Part shown: positions 9,599-18,656 of the stretch, piece after piece
Numbering within the stretch: the stretch's first letter is position 1
Layout of the letters: every line of letters starts with the position of its first letter
Source of the DNA: Tenacibaculum pacificus
GTDB lineage: Bacteria > Bacteroidota > Bacteroidia > Flavobacteriales > Flavobacteriaceae
Direction of reading: 5' to 3'
DNA length: 64,000 bases
Assembly (NCBI RefSeq): GCF_027941775.1
Contig: NZ_CP115917.1
Span: 1,873,001-1,937,000 of the forward strand
The notes under the pieces: generated by a model
The model's database searches: none
Told to the model about the DNA's origin: nothing
The model's input: only the letters and a program-made list of their open reading frames with translations
Made by a program: the position numbers and the translations under genes

Positions 9599-10188
9599 GC
9601 CAAAAACTCGGAAAAATAAAATGCTGAAAACCAATATTACGGAATAAAAAAAGTGGAATTGACATTTTACTTAAATTGAATAATTTAGAAAATATTGAAA
9701 AATTTAGAATTTTATAAAAACTGAAAATAAATATTACGGAATTTAAAAACGCAGAATTAAAATTTTTCTCAAATTCAATAATTTAGAAAATATTGAAAAA
9801 TTTAGAATTTTATAAAAATGGAAATAAATATCGCGGAATTGAAAACGTAGAATTGAAATTTTGCTAAAATTCAATAATTTAAAAAATATTGAAAATTTAG
9901 AGTTTTTTAAAAGCTGAAAATAAATATCACGGAATTGAAAACGCAGAATTAAAATTTTGCTCAAATTCAATAATTTAGAAAACATTGAAAATTTAGAGTT
10001 TTTTAAAAAGCTGAAAATAAATATTACGGAATTAAAATTTTTCTCAAATTCAATAATTTAGAAAATATTTAAAATTTAGAGTTTTTTAAAAAGCTGAAAA
10101 TAAATATTACGGAATTAAAATTTTTCTCAAATTCAATAATTTAGAAAATATTTAAAATTTAGAATTTAAACAAAAAATCGCATTTGGC
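9599..10188 (+). repeat. non-coding cassette, family A
   Basis: Starts GCCAAAAACTCGG. Six or so ~97-bp units with GCGGAATTGAAAACGCAG and CAATAATTTAGAAAATATTG segments. Every frame is broken within a unit because the period is not a multiple of three. Confidence 0.8.
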
Positions 10189-10312
10189 AACACCGTGTAT
10201 AGTTCATTGCTTGTTGATTTTCTTTCAGAAAATCCTCGCGCACGTTGAAGTTTGAGTTTTTTAAACTATATTAGTGCTGTAATTCCGCAACGAAACCATG
10301 CACAAATACGTT
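10189..10312 (+). repeat. attC-like site 14 (class II)
   Basis: 124 bp. Left flank TTTGGCAAC pairs with GTTGCCAAA. Confidence 0.87.
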
Positions 10313-11005
10313 ACCTAAAACTCGAAAAAATTACTCGGTAGAATTAAAGTTTTTTAGATAAATTGAATAATTTAGTTTTTAATCAAAATTTAGAATTGCA
10401 TAAAATACAGGAAAACAAATCTTGTGGAATTAAACAAAATACAAATTTAAGTTTTTAGATAAATTGAATAATTTAGTTTTTAATCAAAATTTAGAATTGC
10501 ATAAAATACAGGAAAACAAATCTTGTGGAATTAAACAAAATACAAATTTAAGTTTTTAGATAAATTGAATAATTTAGTTTTTAATCAAAATTTAGAATTG
10601 CATAAAATACGGGAAAATAAATCTTGTGGAATTAAACAAAATACAGATTTAAGTTTTTAGATAAATTGAATAATTTAGTTTTTAATCAAAATTTAGAATT
10701 GCATAAAATATGGAAAAAAAAATCTTGTGAAATTAAACAAAATGCAAATTTAAGTTTTAAGATAAATTGAATAATTTAGTTTTTAATCAAAATTTAGAAT
10801 TGCCTAAAATACGGAAAAACAAATCTTGTGGAATTAAACAAAATACAGATTTAAGTTTTTAGATAAATTGAATAATTTAGTTTTTAATCAAAATTTAGAA
10901 TTGCATAAAATATGGAAAAAAAAATCTTGTGGAATTAAATAAAATTCAGAATTAAAATTTTAGAAAAATTGAATAATTTAGAAAATAAAAAAAATCGCAT
11001 TAGGT
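10313..11005 (+). repeat. non-coding cassette with six 101-bp tandem repeats
   Basis: AGATAAATTGAATAATTTAG recurs at 10356, 10457, 10558, 10659, 10760 and 10861, an exact 101-bp period over six units with only scattered substitutions. The unit is clearly related to the ~97-bp unit of family A (shared ATTGAATAATTTAG and AATTTAGAATT). No ORF. Confidence 0.9.
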
Positions 11006-11131
11006 AACACCGTGTATAATATATTGCTAGCTTCTAGTCTATTTAAGAAAATTATTTTTTAATTTTATATTCCGTTTTTATTAACTAAATTTAGAACTTA
11101 AAATACGCAAAAAATCATACACAAAAACGTT
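11006..11131 (+). repeat. attC-like site 15 (class IV variant)
   Basis: 126 bp. Left flank TTAGGTAAC pairs with the cassette start GTTACCTAA. Arms GTGTAT/ATACAC. Confidence 0.87.
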
Positions 11132-11151
11132 GTGTGCCATTTGAGAAAAAT

Positions 11152-11556
11152 ATGAACGAACCAATAATCATTGAGGAATTAGGAAAAATTTGGGGAAGAG
11201 ATGCAATATTTTTAGACGAAATTGAATTTGACGGAACTCATTCTGTAAAACTGATTGGAGATTTTAATGGTTCTTTATGTGAAAGCGTTGAAAACGACAA
11301 ATGGATTTCATACGAATTGACATTTAAAGGAATATTAGAATTTAAAATGACCGAATTGGACTTTTTTTCAAATACGGAATATACTTCCAGTTTTGAAAAA
11401 GTTATTGGTTCTGACATAATAAATGGATTTTCTAAAAGTTCACAAAATTTTAAATTAAAAGAATCGCACAATCATTATGTTTTTCATACTTATGACGATG
11501 TGATTGAAATAATTGCTTGTGAATTTGAATTAAAACTTAAACCGAAAAAAGAATAG
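11152..11556 (+). CDS. hypothetical protein, 134 aa
   Basis: First gene of a two-gene cassette. ATG at 11152 is preferred over GTG at 11134, which lies in the cassette-end complement. It is a small soluble acidic beta-rich protein (SVKLIGDFNG, ISYELTFKGILEFKM). Size and pairing with a SUKH-like gene suggest an immunity-type protein, but I do not recognise the family. Confidence 0.7.
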   Translation: MNEPIIIEELGKIWGRDAIFLDEIEFDGTHSVKLIGDFNGSLCESVENDKWISYELTFKGILEFKMTELDFFSNTEYTSSFEKVIGSDIINGFSKSSQNFKLKESHNHYVFHTYDDVIEIIACEFELKLKPKKE

Positions 11557-11599
11557 AAAAACTGCGGATTACAGTTTTGTGTCATTTAAAAAAAATTAT
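11557..11599 (+). other. inter-gene hairpin, possible decayed cassette junction
   Basis: Holds AAAACTG-CGGATTA-CAGTTTT, a 7-bp stem. It is followed by TGTGTCATTTAAAAAAAATT, which resembles this cassette's own leader after GTT (GTGTGCCATTTGAGAAAAAT). May be a weak terminator or the scar of a lost attC between two formerly separate cassettes. Confidence 0.35.
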
Positions 11600-11968
11600 A
11601 TGGAAAAATTGAATGAATTGGAAAAAGAACTCAACCTGACTTTTCCATTGATTTATAAAAAGTTCTATTTAGAATGTGAAAAGTCAATTCCAAAGGCAAT
11701 GATTGGAACTGACTTATATCATAATAAAAATGAATTGAAAGAATGGGCTTTAGAATTATTGAAGGAAGATAATGCAGAAAATTTTCTGAGTGAAAAAGAT
11801 TTTGTTTTTATGATGCATCAAGGCTATATGTTCTGGTATTTTAAAGCAAACGGAACTGAAAATCCTAATGTATATTTTTACCTAGAAATGAGTTTAAAAC
11901 CAGACCAATTGACTGATTTAAAAACTTTCATAACTGAATATCCAAACGTTGGAATAAAAACTGAATAA
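11600..11968 (+). CDS. SMI1/KNR4 (SUKH)-like immunity protein, 122 aa
   Basis: The N-terminal helix LNELEKELNLTFPLIYKKFY, the middle DLYHNKNELKEWALELL and the C-terminal strand run DFVFMMHQGYMFWYFKANG are the usual SUKH order. SUKH proteins neutralise polymorphic toxins and are frequent orphan immunity genes in Bacteroidota. ATG at 11600 is chosen; an in-frame GTG at 11579 would add seven residues. No toxin partner is in this cassette. Confidence 0.75.
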   Translation: MEKLNELEKELNLTFPLIYKKFYLECEKSIPKAMIGTDLYHNKNELKEWALELLKEDNAENFLSEKDFVFMMHQGYMFWYFKANGTENPNVYFYLEMSLKPDQLTDLKTFITEYPNVGIKTE

Positions 11969-11980
11969 AAAACGGCACAC

Positions 11981-12105
11981 AACACCGTATAAACTTTATT
12001 ACTAGTTATAGCTCACTTGGGAAATTCCTTCGGAATTTCGCCGTTCGTGTTTTATTTATTAAATTCACTGCTTAAACCACGCAACAAAGCTTATACAACA
12101 ACGTT
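11981..12105 (+). repeat. attC-like site 16 (class V)
   Basis: 125 bp. Left flank GGCACACAAC, a perfect complement of the cassette start GTTGTGTGCC. Inner hairpin GGGAAATTCC-TTC-GGAATTTCGCC; arms GTATAAAC/GCTTATAC. Confidence 0.88.
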
Positions 12106-12525
12106 ATGTTTAACGGCGGAATTTCCTCAGAAATTCCTAATCAGTATTTTATGAGTTCTAAAAAATAAATTGACATAATTATACGCCGAAAAAAAAGACT
12201 CAAACAGCTAAAAATGAAAATAACTTCTTCCCTATTTTAAGAGAAAATTGAAACTAGAAAAGTCATTTAAGACAATTTAGAAATAAAGTGAAAAATTCAA
12301 AAATCATTTAAAACTGAATATAGAAACGTGAAAATATCTCTGGAGAAAAAAGGTTTTAGCAAAACAGCGCGAATATCAAGCAGAAAAGTAAAATGGGAAA
12401 TTTAAGTACTAGAGCTGGAAAAATTAATTAAGAAAAATTAAAAGACGAAAATTGAGCTTTAAAACGTGAAAAATAGAATAAAATTTAAGTAGAATGATTA
12501 TTTAGAACTCAAAACCGATAAACAT
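12106..12525 (+). repeat. non-coding cassette, family D
   Basis: Starts ATGTTTAACGGCGG and shares the GGAATTTC-CTCA-GAAATTCC hairpin with families C and E, then diverges. Keeps AACTTCTTCCCTATTTTA, the counterpart of ACTTCTACTCTATTTT in C. Second copy at 58496. No ORF. Confidence 0.8.
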
Positions 12526-12651
12526 AACATCGTATATAATTTATTGCTAGTTTTTAAATATTTATGAAAAGCTTTTTTTAAATTTTATATTTCGATTTTA
12601 TTAACTAAATTAGTTGCTCGAAACACGCAACAAATCATATACAAAAACGTT
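12526..12651 (+). repeat. attC-like site 17 (class IV)
   Basis: 126 bp. Left flank TAAACATAAC, a perfect complement of the cassette start GTTATGTTTA. Confidence 0.88.
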
Positions 12652-13099
12652 GGGTTTCATTAACAAAAATCGTTAAAATTTGAAAATTTAGTTTTTAAAT
12701 AAAGTTTAAAAATAGCGGGAAAAATATTTCAAAAAAAACCTTTAATTACCTCAGGAAATTGCACAAAAAATCATTTTGAAAATTATAGTTTTTTAAGAAT
12801 ATTTTTTGCATTTTGAAAAATTCTAATTGAAAATTATTGTGGAAAAATTGAAATGTGAAATAAGAGAATTTTAAAATCATATTTTCTATATTCTGAAAAA
12901 TTCTAATTGAAAACTGTTGTGGAAAAACTGAAATGTGAAATGAGAAAATTTTAAAATCATATTTTACATTTTGAAAAATTGCAGAAAATATGAAAAATAG
13001 GAATTGAATCTTAAAACGTGAAAATTAAAACCATAGAATTAAAAACTTTGAGAAAAAAACTAGTAGAAAAAAAACAAAAAAAATATAAAACGAAAACCC
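12652..13099 (+). repeat. non-coding cassette, family B
   Basis: Starts GGGTTTCATTAACAAAAATC. Repeated TTTTGAAAAATTCTAATTG units. No ORF. Confidence 0.8.
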
Positions 13100-13223
13100 A
13101 ACACCGTGCATAGTTCATTGCTTGTTGATTTTCTTGCAGAAAATCCTCGCGCACATTGAAGTTTGAGTTTTTTAAACTATATTAGTGCTATGTTTTCGCA
13201 ACGAAACCGTACACAAAAACGTT
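13100..13223 (+). repeat. attC-like site 18 (class II)
   Basis: 124 bp. Left flank AAAACCCAAC pairs with GTTGGGTTT. Confidence 0.88.
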
Positions 13224-13675
13224 GTGTCTAATGGCGGAATTTCCTCAGAAATTCCTAATGAGTATTTTATAAACCAAAAATTAAGCTGACACAAACTCTA
13301 GACAAAAAATACTAAAAACCGAAAAAGACTTCTACTCTATTAAAATAAAAAATTGAAACGTGAAAAAATCAGCGCAGAAAAAATTATTTTAATAAAATAG
13401 CTGGAATACAAGTAGAAACGTAAAAAACTCAGTAAATCGGCGGAATTAAGCTCTGAAGCGCAAAAAATCGTTAATATTAAAAAGTAATTATGAAAATTCA
13501 TAAATAAATTGAAAAATTTAAGCTTTTAATAAAATGAATGAATTGAAAGTTGAAACGTAAAAAAATCGGCTGAAATAAAAAAAGCTCATTAAAACGAAAA
13601 TGGAATTATAAATAAATTGAAAAATTTGAATTTCTAATAAAATTAATGAACTAAAATACAAAAACCACTAAACAC
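13224..13675 (+). repeat. non-coding cassette, family E
   Basis: Starts GTGTCTAATGGCGG with the shared hairpin, then AGACTTCTACTCTATTAAAA. Followed by two related ~125-bp segments with AAATAAATTGAAAAATTT. No ORF. Confidence 0.8.
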
Positions 13676-13799
13676 AACAACGTATATAATTTATTGCTAG
13701 TTTTTAAATATTGAAAAGCTTTTTTTAGAATTTTATATTTCGATTTTATTAACTAAATTAGTTGCGCGAAATACGCAACAAATCATATACAAAAACGTT
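13676..13799 (+). repeat. attC-like site 19 (class IV)
   Basis: 124 bp. Left flank TAAACACAAC pairs with GTTGTGTCTA except one G-T type mismatch. Confidence 0.87.
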
Positions 13800-14261
13800 G
13801 TGTCTAATGGCGGAATTTCCTCAGAAATTCCTAATCAGTATTTTATAACCTAAAAATTAAGCTGACACAAACTCTAGACAAAAAATACTAAAAACTGAAA
13901 AAGACTTCTACTCTATTAAAATAAAAAATTGAAACGTGAAAAAATAAGCGCAAAAAAAAATATTTTAATAAAATAGCTGAATACAAGTAGAAACGTAAAA
14001 AACTCAGCAAATCGGCGGAATTAAGCTCTGAAACGCAAAAAAACCGTTGATATTAAAATAATTATGAAAATTCATAAATAAATTGAAAAATTTAAGCTTT
14101 TAATAAAATTAATGAATTGAAAGTTGAAACGTAAGAAAATTCGCTAAATTAAACTCTGAAATTAAAAAAGCTCATTAAAACGAAAATCGAATTATAAATA
14201 AATTGAAAAATTTGAATTTCTAATAAAATTAATGAACTAAAATGAAAAAACCACTAAACAC
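13800..14261 (+). repeat. non-coding cassette, family E
   Basis: Adjacent near-copy of the cassette at 13224. Differs by small indels and a few substitutions. No ORF. Confidence 0.8.
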
Positions 14262-14387
14262 AACAACGTATATAATTTATTGCTAGTTTTTAAATATTTA
14301 TGAAAAGCTTTTTTTAAATTTTATATTTCGATTTTATTAACTAAATTAGTTGCTCGAAATACGCAACAAATCATATACAAAAACGTT
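14262..14387 (+). repeat. attC-like site 20 (class IV)
   Basis: 126 bp. Left flank TAAACACAAC pairs with GTTGTGTCTA with one mismatch. Confidence 0.87.
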
Positions 14388-14811
14388 GCTAAAAACTCGG
14401 AAAAATAAAATGCTGAAAACCAATATTACGGAATTAAAAACGCAGAATTAAAATTTTGCTCAAATTAAATAATTTAGAAAATATTGAAAATTTAGAGTTT
14501 TTTAAAAGCTGAAAATAAATATCGCGGAATTGAAAATGCAGAATTAAAATTTTGCTCAAATTCAATAATTTAGAAAACATTGAAAATTTAGAGTTTTTTA
14601 AAAAGCTGAAAATAAATATCGCGGAATTGAAAACGCAGAATTAAAATTTTGCTCAAATTCAATAATTTAAAAAACATTGAAAATTTAGAGTTTTTTAAAA
14701 AGCTGAAAATAAATATTATGAAATTAAAAAATGCTGAATTATGTTTTATTCAAATTAAATAATTTAGAAAATATTGAAAATTTAGAATTTAAACAAAAAG
14801 TCGCATTTAGC
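14388..14811 (+). repeat. non-coding cassette, family A
   Basis: Starts GCTAAAAACTCGG. Three to four ~97-bp units. Ends with the family tail ATTTAAACAAAAAGTCGCAT. Confidence 0.8.
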
Positions 14812-14935
14812 AACACCGTGCATAGTTCATTGCTTGTTCATTTTCCTTCGGAAAATTCTCGCGCACGTCGAAGTTTGAGGTTTTTAAACTATATTAGTGC
14901 TATAATTCCGCAACGAAACCATGCACAAAACCGTT
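14812..14935 (+). repeat. attC-like site 21 (class II)
   Basis: 124 bp. Left flank TTTAGCAAC pairs with GTTGCTAAA. Confidence 0.87.
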
Positions 14936-14958
14936 ACCAGCAAGCTGAACAAAAACCT

Positions 14959-15807
14959 ATGATAAAAAATTTAACCTTTATTTTATTGATTTTAATATCG
15001 ATAACAAGTTGCGCTCAAGAAAGCGTTATTTTCAAAACTAAATTCAAACCAAGTAAAAAATACAAAACCCAAGTCAAAACAACTTCTCACACGGAAATTG
15101 AATTTATTGCTGACCAAGAGATAATTGATAGAATAAAAAGTCAAGGAATTGAATTGCCAATGATTACGGAAAGTGAAACAAATATGGCGACTGATATTAA
15201 CACTCAAAATCTTGACGAAAATGGAGAGTTTTCTGCAACAATGGAATATGGAAAAATGATTACTACTAAAACTATTAGCGGAAAAACAACGACAGAAGAA
15301 AAACCATATTCTGGAATGAAAATTTTAGGAAAATATGACATTCAAAATAAATTCAAAATAGATACCATAATTGGAGACAAAGTTTCTCAACAAATGAGGA
15401 ATGTATTGAAAACCACTTTAGAAAGTGTTCAACAAGCAATTGAATTTCCCGAAAAACCAATGAAAGTTGGAGAATCATTTAATAGTGAAATTCCAATGAC
15501 AATTCCGATGGAAGGTATGAATCCAATTTCTGTGAAAATAAATATGGAATATTTACTAACTGAAATTAAAAATGGAAAAGCATTTTTTGACATTAAACAA
15601 ACTGTAGGTTTGGATATAAGTCAAGAGCAATTAAATGTAGTTGCAAGTGGAACTGGAACTGGAATATCGGAATTTGATATTAAAGAAAATTATTTAACAA
15701 AATACAAATCCAAATTACCAATGGATATGACAATTAAGGTCAATGAAAAAATGACTATGAAAATGAAAATAACTACAACATCTGAACAAAATGTAGTGAT
15801 TGAATAA
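14959..15807 (+). CDS. secreted lipoprotein, 282 aa
   Basis: ATG at 14959, 23 nt after the site. A hydrophobic signal stretch (LTFILLILISITSC) ends in a lipobox cysteine at residue ~18 followed by AQE, so the mature protein is likely outer-membrane anchored. The rest is a beta-rich domain with a long insert of M, K and T strands (MDMTIKVNEKMTMKMKITTT). It resembles the DUF6263-type Bacteroidota lipoproteins in length and strand pattern, though I hold that only loosely. The open frame extends upstream through the site, but only this start gives a signal peptide. Confidence 0.78.
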   Translation: MIKNLTFILLILISITSCAQESVIFKTKFKPSKKYKTQVKTTSHTEIEFIADQEIIDRIKSQGIELPMITESETNMATDINTQNLDENGEFSATMEYGKMITTKTISGKTTTEEKPYSGMKILGKYDIQNKFKIDTIIGDKVSQQMRNVLKTTLESVQQAIEFPEKPMKVGESFNSEIPMTIPMEGMNPISVKINMEYLLTEIKNGKAFFDIKQTVGLDISQEQLNVVASGTGTGISEFDIKENYLTKYKSKLPMDMTIKVNEKMTMKMKITTTSEQNVVIE

Positions 15808-15822
15808 TAAAAGCCAGCTGGT

Positions 15823-15947
15823 AACACCGTATATAATTTATTGCTAGCTTTTGCTTACTTACGAAAGTCCTCGCGGTCTTTCTTGGTCGGTAATTATTTA
15901 CTAAATTAATTGCTTGAAACACGCAACAAACCATATACAAACACGTT
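15823..15947 (+). repeat. attC-like site 22 (class I variant)
   Basis: 125 bp. Left flank GCTGGTAAC pairs with the cassette start GTTACCAGC. Inner hairpin GAAAGTCC..GGTCTTTC. Confidence 0.88.
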
Positions 15948-16333
15948 AGCTTTCATTAACAAAAAAAATGCGTGAAATTGGAAAAATAAAGCGTTTTCCT
16001 AAAGTAGAATCCTGATAAATATTACGCAAGTAGAAACGGAATTTTAACGCAGCAGATTTTGAAAAATTACGAAAAAATATGCTTGTAATTCTGAAGTGGA
16101 AACGGCGGAATTTTAGCCTGTTTATGCAATCGGAAATGAAAGACTGTGGAATTCTGACAAATATTACGCAAGAATCTGTCTGTAATTCTGAAATGGAAAC
16201 AGCGGAATTTTAGCCTATTTATGCAATTAGGAATGAAAATTTAGACAAGTTAAACGCCGAATAAAAACGCTGAAAAATATGAGATTTTATATCAGTATTT
16301 TAATTGTAAAAAAGGAAAAATTAACGAAAAGCT
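15948..16333 (+). repeat. non-coding cassette, family F
   Basis: Starts AGCTTTCATTAAC. Two ~125-bp imperfect repeats around GGCGGAATTTTAGCCTGTTTATGCAAT (near 16103 and 16200). Only member of this type in the window. No ORF. Confidence 0.7.
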
Positions 16334-16457
16334 AACAAAATATATAATTTATTGCTAGTGCTCGCCTACTTACGAAAATCCTTAGGGGATTTTCTATTCC
16401 GTTTTTATTTACTAAATTTAGTGCTTCAAAAACGCAACAAACCATATACAAATCGTT
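16334..16457 (+). repeat. attC-like site 23 (class I)
   Basis: 124 bp. Left flank AAAGCTAAC pairs with GTTAGCTTT. Confidence 0.87.
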
Positions 16458-16483
16458 GTATGTAATTAAAAAATGAAAATAAT

Positions 16484-17002
16484 ATGAAAAAAACCTTCTT
16501 AACATTATTAACAATACTAAGTTTTTATTTTTCCTATTCTCAAGAAGTTGTGAGAACTGAAATTACAAAAGAAAATTTGTCTGAACTTTTCCCTAACATA
16601 AACAGTGGAGATTGGGAAGTAAATAAAAATGCAATTAATAATGTTTTAAATAATTCTAATACCATATATGAATTTGAATTAGTTTACAAAGGAAAAACTA
16701 TTTTGAGAGAAGTCATTACAAAAGTACTTCCTAGACCTAAAAAATCAAGACTAGCTATTAATATGTATAGATTTAAGACTAGTTTTTGTATTGATTATGA
16801 TATTTTAGACACAGAAGATAAACTAGAGATAATTGAAAAATATTATAACGTAAAAAAGAAAGAGGCTGACGGAAAAAAATACTTAGAATTCGATAAATAT
16901 GAAGTCCTTAAAGAAAAAGGCATAGCAAGTGGAAATTATTTACCAAACGACATCATTAAGAACAAACTAATAGTAAGAGTTTATAAAACAGAATTGAAAT
17001 AA
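16484..17002 (+). CDS. secreted protein, 172 aa
   Basis: ATG at 16484. An Sec signal peptide (MKKTFLTLLTILSFYFSYSQ) fits cleavage after YSQ, so the protein is periplasmic or secreted. The mature part is a mix of strands and helices with no motif I recognise. Another ATG at 16473 is out of frame. It is a single-gene cassette. Confidence 0.75.
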   Translation: MKKTFLTLLTILSFYFSYSQEVVRTEITKENLSELFPNINSGDWEVNKNAINNVLNNSNTIYEFELVYKGKTILREVITKVLPRPKKSRLAINMYRFKTSFCIDYDILDTEDKLEIIEKYYNVKKKEADGKKYLEFDKYEVLKEKGIASGNYLPNDIIKNKLIVRVYKTELK

Positions 17003-17013
17003 AAACTACATAC

Positions 17014-17138
17014 AACAATGGCTATAAGTAATTGCTTGTTCTAACATACTTATGAAAAATCCTTGGGATTTTCATAAGTATGTTTTACTTAGAGAATTTA
17101 TTGCTAAATTCCCACAAAAACTAATAGCCGAAACCGTT
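17014..17138 (+). repeat. attC-like site 24 (class V)
   Basis: 125 bp. Left flank TACATACAAC, a perfect complement of the cassette start GTTGTATGTA. Arms GGCTATAAGT and ACTAATAGCC covary away from the usual GTATAT/ATATAC; inner stem AACATACTTATGAAAAATCC with its complement. Confidence 0.88.
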
Positions 17139-17178
17139 GTAAACAATTATTCAGAAAAATTCGAACAATAAATTATAT

Positions 17179-17186
17179 TATCTTTG
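17179..17186 (+). promoter_or_regulatory. candidate -7 element of the restriction gene
   Basis: TATCTTTG fits the Bacteroidota TAnnTTTG consensus and lies 14 nt before the endonuclease ATG. No convincing -33 TTG at the right distance. Confidence 0.45.
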
Positions 17187-17200
17187 AAAAAAGATTAATT

Positions 17201-18613
17201 ATGAATAATGAAACTTTTGGAATGACTTTTCAATATGCTATTTGCATAGAATACAAGATTGAAAATAATATATCCATTGAAAGAGTTGATAAAGAGCTTC
17301 TTTCTACTTTTTTGGAATCAAAAATAATACGAAAAATATTTAGAGGAAAAAGCACTCCCATTAAGTCTTTATATAAAACTAAAGAATTTACTTCTGAATT
17401 TATAAGTAGATGTCCACATAGTTTTCTATTAGAAAATGAAGAAACTTTTTCTGTTAAAACATTTAAAGGAACTGGAAAAATGTTTGCACCTAAGGTTGTT
17501 GGTCAAGCAGGAGATAATACTTTCAATCATTTCTTTGGACATTTATATAAAAACGAAATAAACAGAACTAACTTTAAAGAGTTTTGTCTCGAAAATATTT
17601 CAGATATTTTACCTATTATAGTTGATTATGCTTTAGTAAGTGATTATAATTGTTGGTTCTATAGAAAAGATGATACTTTTAGCTATGAAATAATTAAAAG
17701 AGCTGATTTACCAGATTTAACATTTGATAAAAAGAACTTTACATTTACAAAACCAACTTCACAATGTTGGAATGAATCAAATACTGTTAAATATAAAGGG
17801 AAAACGGTAATGGAATTACAACTTCACACTAATAGAAGTGGTTATAAAATTAGGTTACACAGAGATAATTTCCCTGAACTATTAAAAGTAGAAAAAATAA
17901 TAAATAACTCATTATTAGGAGATACAGCAGAATTAGCTATTTGTAATGTTTTTAAACTCGACCCAGGAGTAAATAGTGATAGACTTGTTAATAATTCAGA
18001 TAAATCAATTTTATCAATATTAGAAAAACATTATTCTAAAAATGAAAAAATTTTATTTCCTTTAAAACCAGTAAAATATTCGGGAACAGAGAAAAGAAAA
18101 AGAGGTGGAAATAGTAAAAGTGGAATTGATTTTTATTTAGAAAAAAAACACACATTATCGTTAAAAACAAATAAATCTAAATCTTACAAAGTTTGTCCAC
18201 CAGAAATTGGTCAACCTTCTCCAAAAACATTTGACTTATATTTTGCTAATAAAGGTTGGTATGAAGGTAAAATGAATGAAGATAAATTTAGGGTTTTAGT
18301 TAAAGATAAAAATAAATTAGTTCTTTTATTAAAAGAATATGTAAAATTCCTTAACGAATGTGATTTTTTACTTTGGTCATTATATCTTAATGACAAAGAT
18401 ATTTCCTCTAAACTAATTAATAAAAAAGAGCTCGAAAACATAAACTTTGAGCCGAATTTAATTAATTTTTCAAATGATTTCACAGAAAAAAGTAGTGTAA
18501 CTATAAAATATGGAAACACTAAAAGCATTTCATTAGGAGAGTTTCAAGTTCATTCTGCAAGAAACTCACTAAAATTTAGATTCAATTTTGGTAATTTATT
18601 AGCTATAAAATAA
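17201..18613 (+). CDS. type II restriction endonuclease, 470 aa
   Basis: Directly upstream of a C5-cytosine methyltransferase, with a 34-nt gap. Residues ~305-350 read KSGIDFYLEKKHTLSLKTNK, then KVCPPEIGQPSPKTFDLYF. The D, ~10 residues, then SLK looks like a PD-(D/E)XK active site with an unusual residue at the E position; the CPPEIGQPS-like motif recurs in several type II enzymes, as I remember. It cuts DNA, presumably at the site protected by the neighbour methylase. ATG at 17201 follows a TAnnTTTG promoter, so this cassette can express itself. Confidence 0.75.
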   Translation: MNNETFGMTFQYAICIEYKIENNISIERVDKELLSTFLESKIIRKIFRGKSTPIKSLYKTKEFTSEFISRCPHSFLLENEETFSVKTFKGTGKMFAPKVVGQAGDNTFNHFFGHLYKNEINRTNFKEFCLENISDILPIIVDYALVSDYNCWFYRKDDTFSYEIIKRADLPDLTFDKKNFTFTKPTSQCWNESNTVKYKGKTVMELQLHTNRSGYKIRLHRDNFPELLKVEKIINNSLLGDTAELAICNVFKLDPGVNSDRLVNNSDKSILSILEKHYSKNEKILFPLKPVKYSGTEKRKRGGNSKSGIDFYLEKKHTLSLKTNKSKSYKVCPPEIGQPSPKTFDLYFANKGWYEGKMNEDKFRVLVKDKNKLVLLLKEYVKFLNECDFLLWSLYLNDKDISSKLINKKELENINFEPNLINFSNDFTEKSSVTIKYGNTKSISLGEFQVHSARNSLKFRFNFGNLLAIK

Positions 18614-18622
18614 AATCTTTTT

Positions 18623-18630
18623 TATATTTG
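18623..18630 (+). promoter_or_regulatory. candidate -7 element of the methyltransferase
   Basis: TATATTTG fits TAnnTTTG and lies 17 nt upstream of the methylase ATG, just after the endonuclease stop. This gives the methylase its own promoter. Confidence 0.5.
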
Positions 18631-18656
18631 GACAAAAATAGACAAATATGGACAAT
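18631..18656 (+). promoter_or_regulatory. candidate operator: three GACAAA repeats at 10-bp spacing
   Basis: GACAAA at 18631, GACAAA at 18641 and GACAAT at 18651, one helical turn apart. They run from just after the -7 element across the start codon. Could bind the HTH domain at the methylase N-terminus for autoregulation (inference). Confidence 0.4.

Noticed and set aside
9743..9985. 80-codon minus-strand frame, repeated almost unchanged at 45801-46043 (MFSKLLNLSKILILRF repeats)
   Set aside because: Lies wholly in ~97-bp family A repeats; the repetitive translation mirrors the DNA repeat, there is no start signal, and other copies of the repeat break the frame.
10356..10961. CRISPR array
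   Set aside because: Regular spacing, but the whole 101-bp unit is repeated with no unique spacers and no cas genes are nearby.
16332..16514. Minus-strand frames across attC-like sites (also 51282-51464, 56806-57006, 62314-62520, 63647-63847)
   Set aside because: They share the translation YMVCCVFQA.. only because the sites share sequence; they overlap true plus-strand genes and have no independent support.
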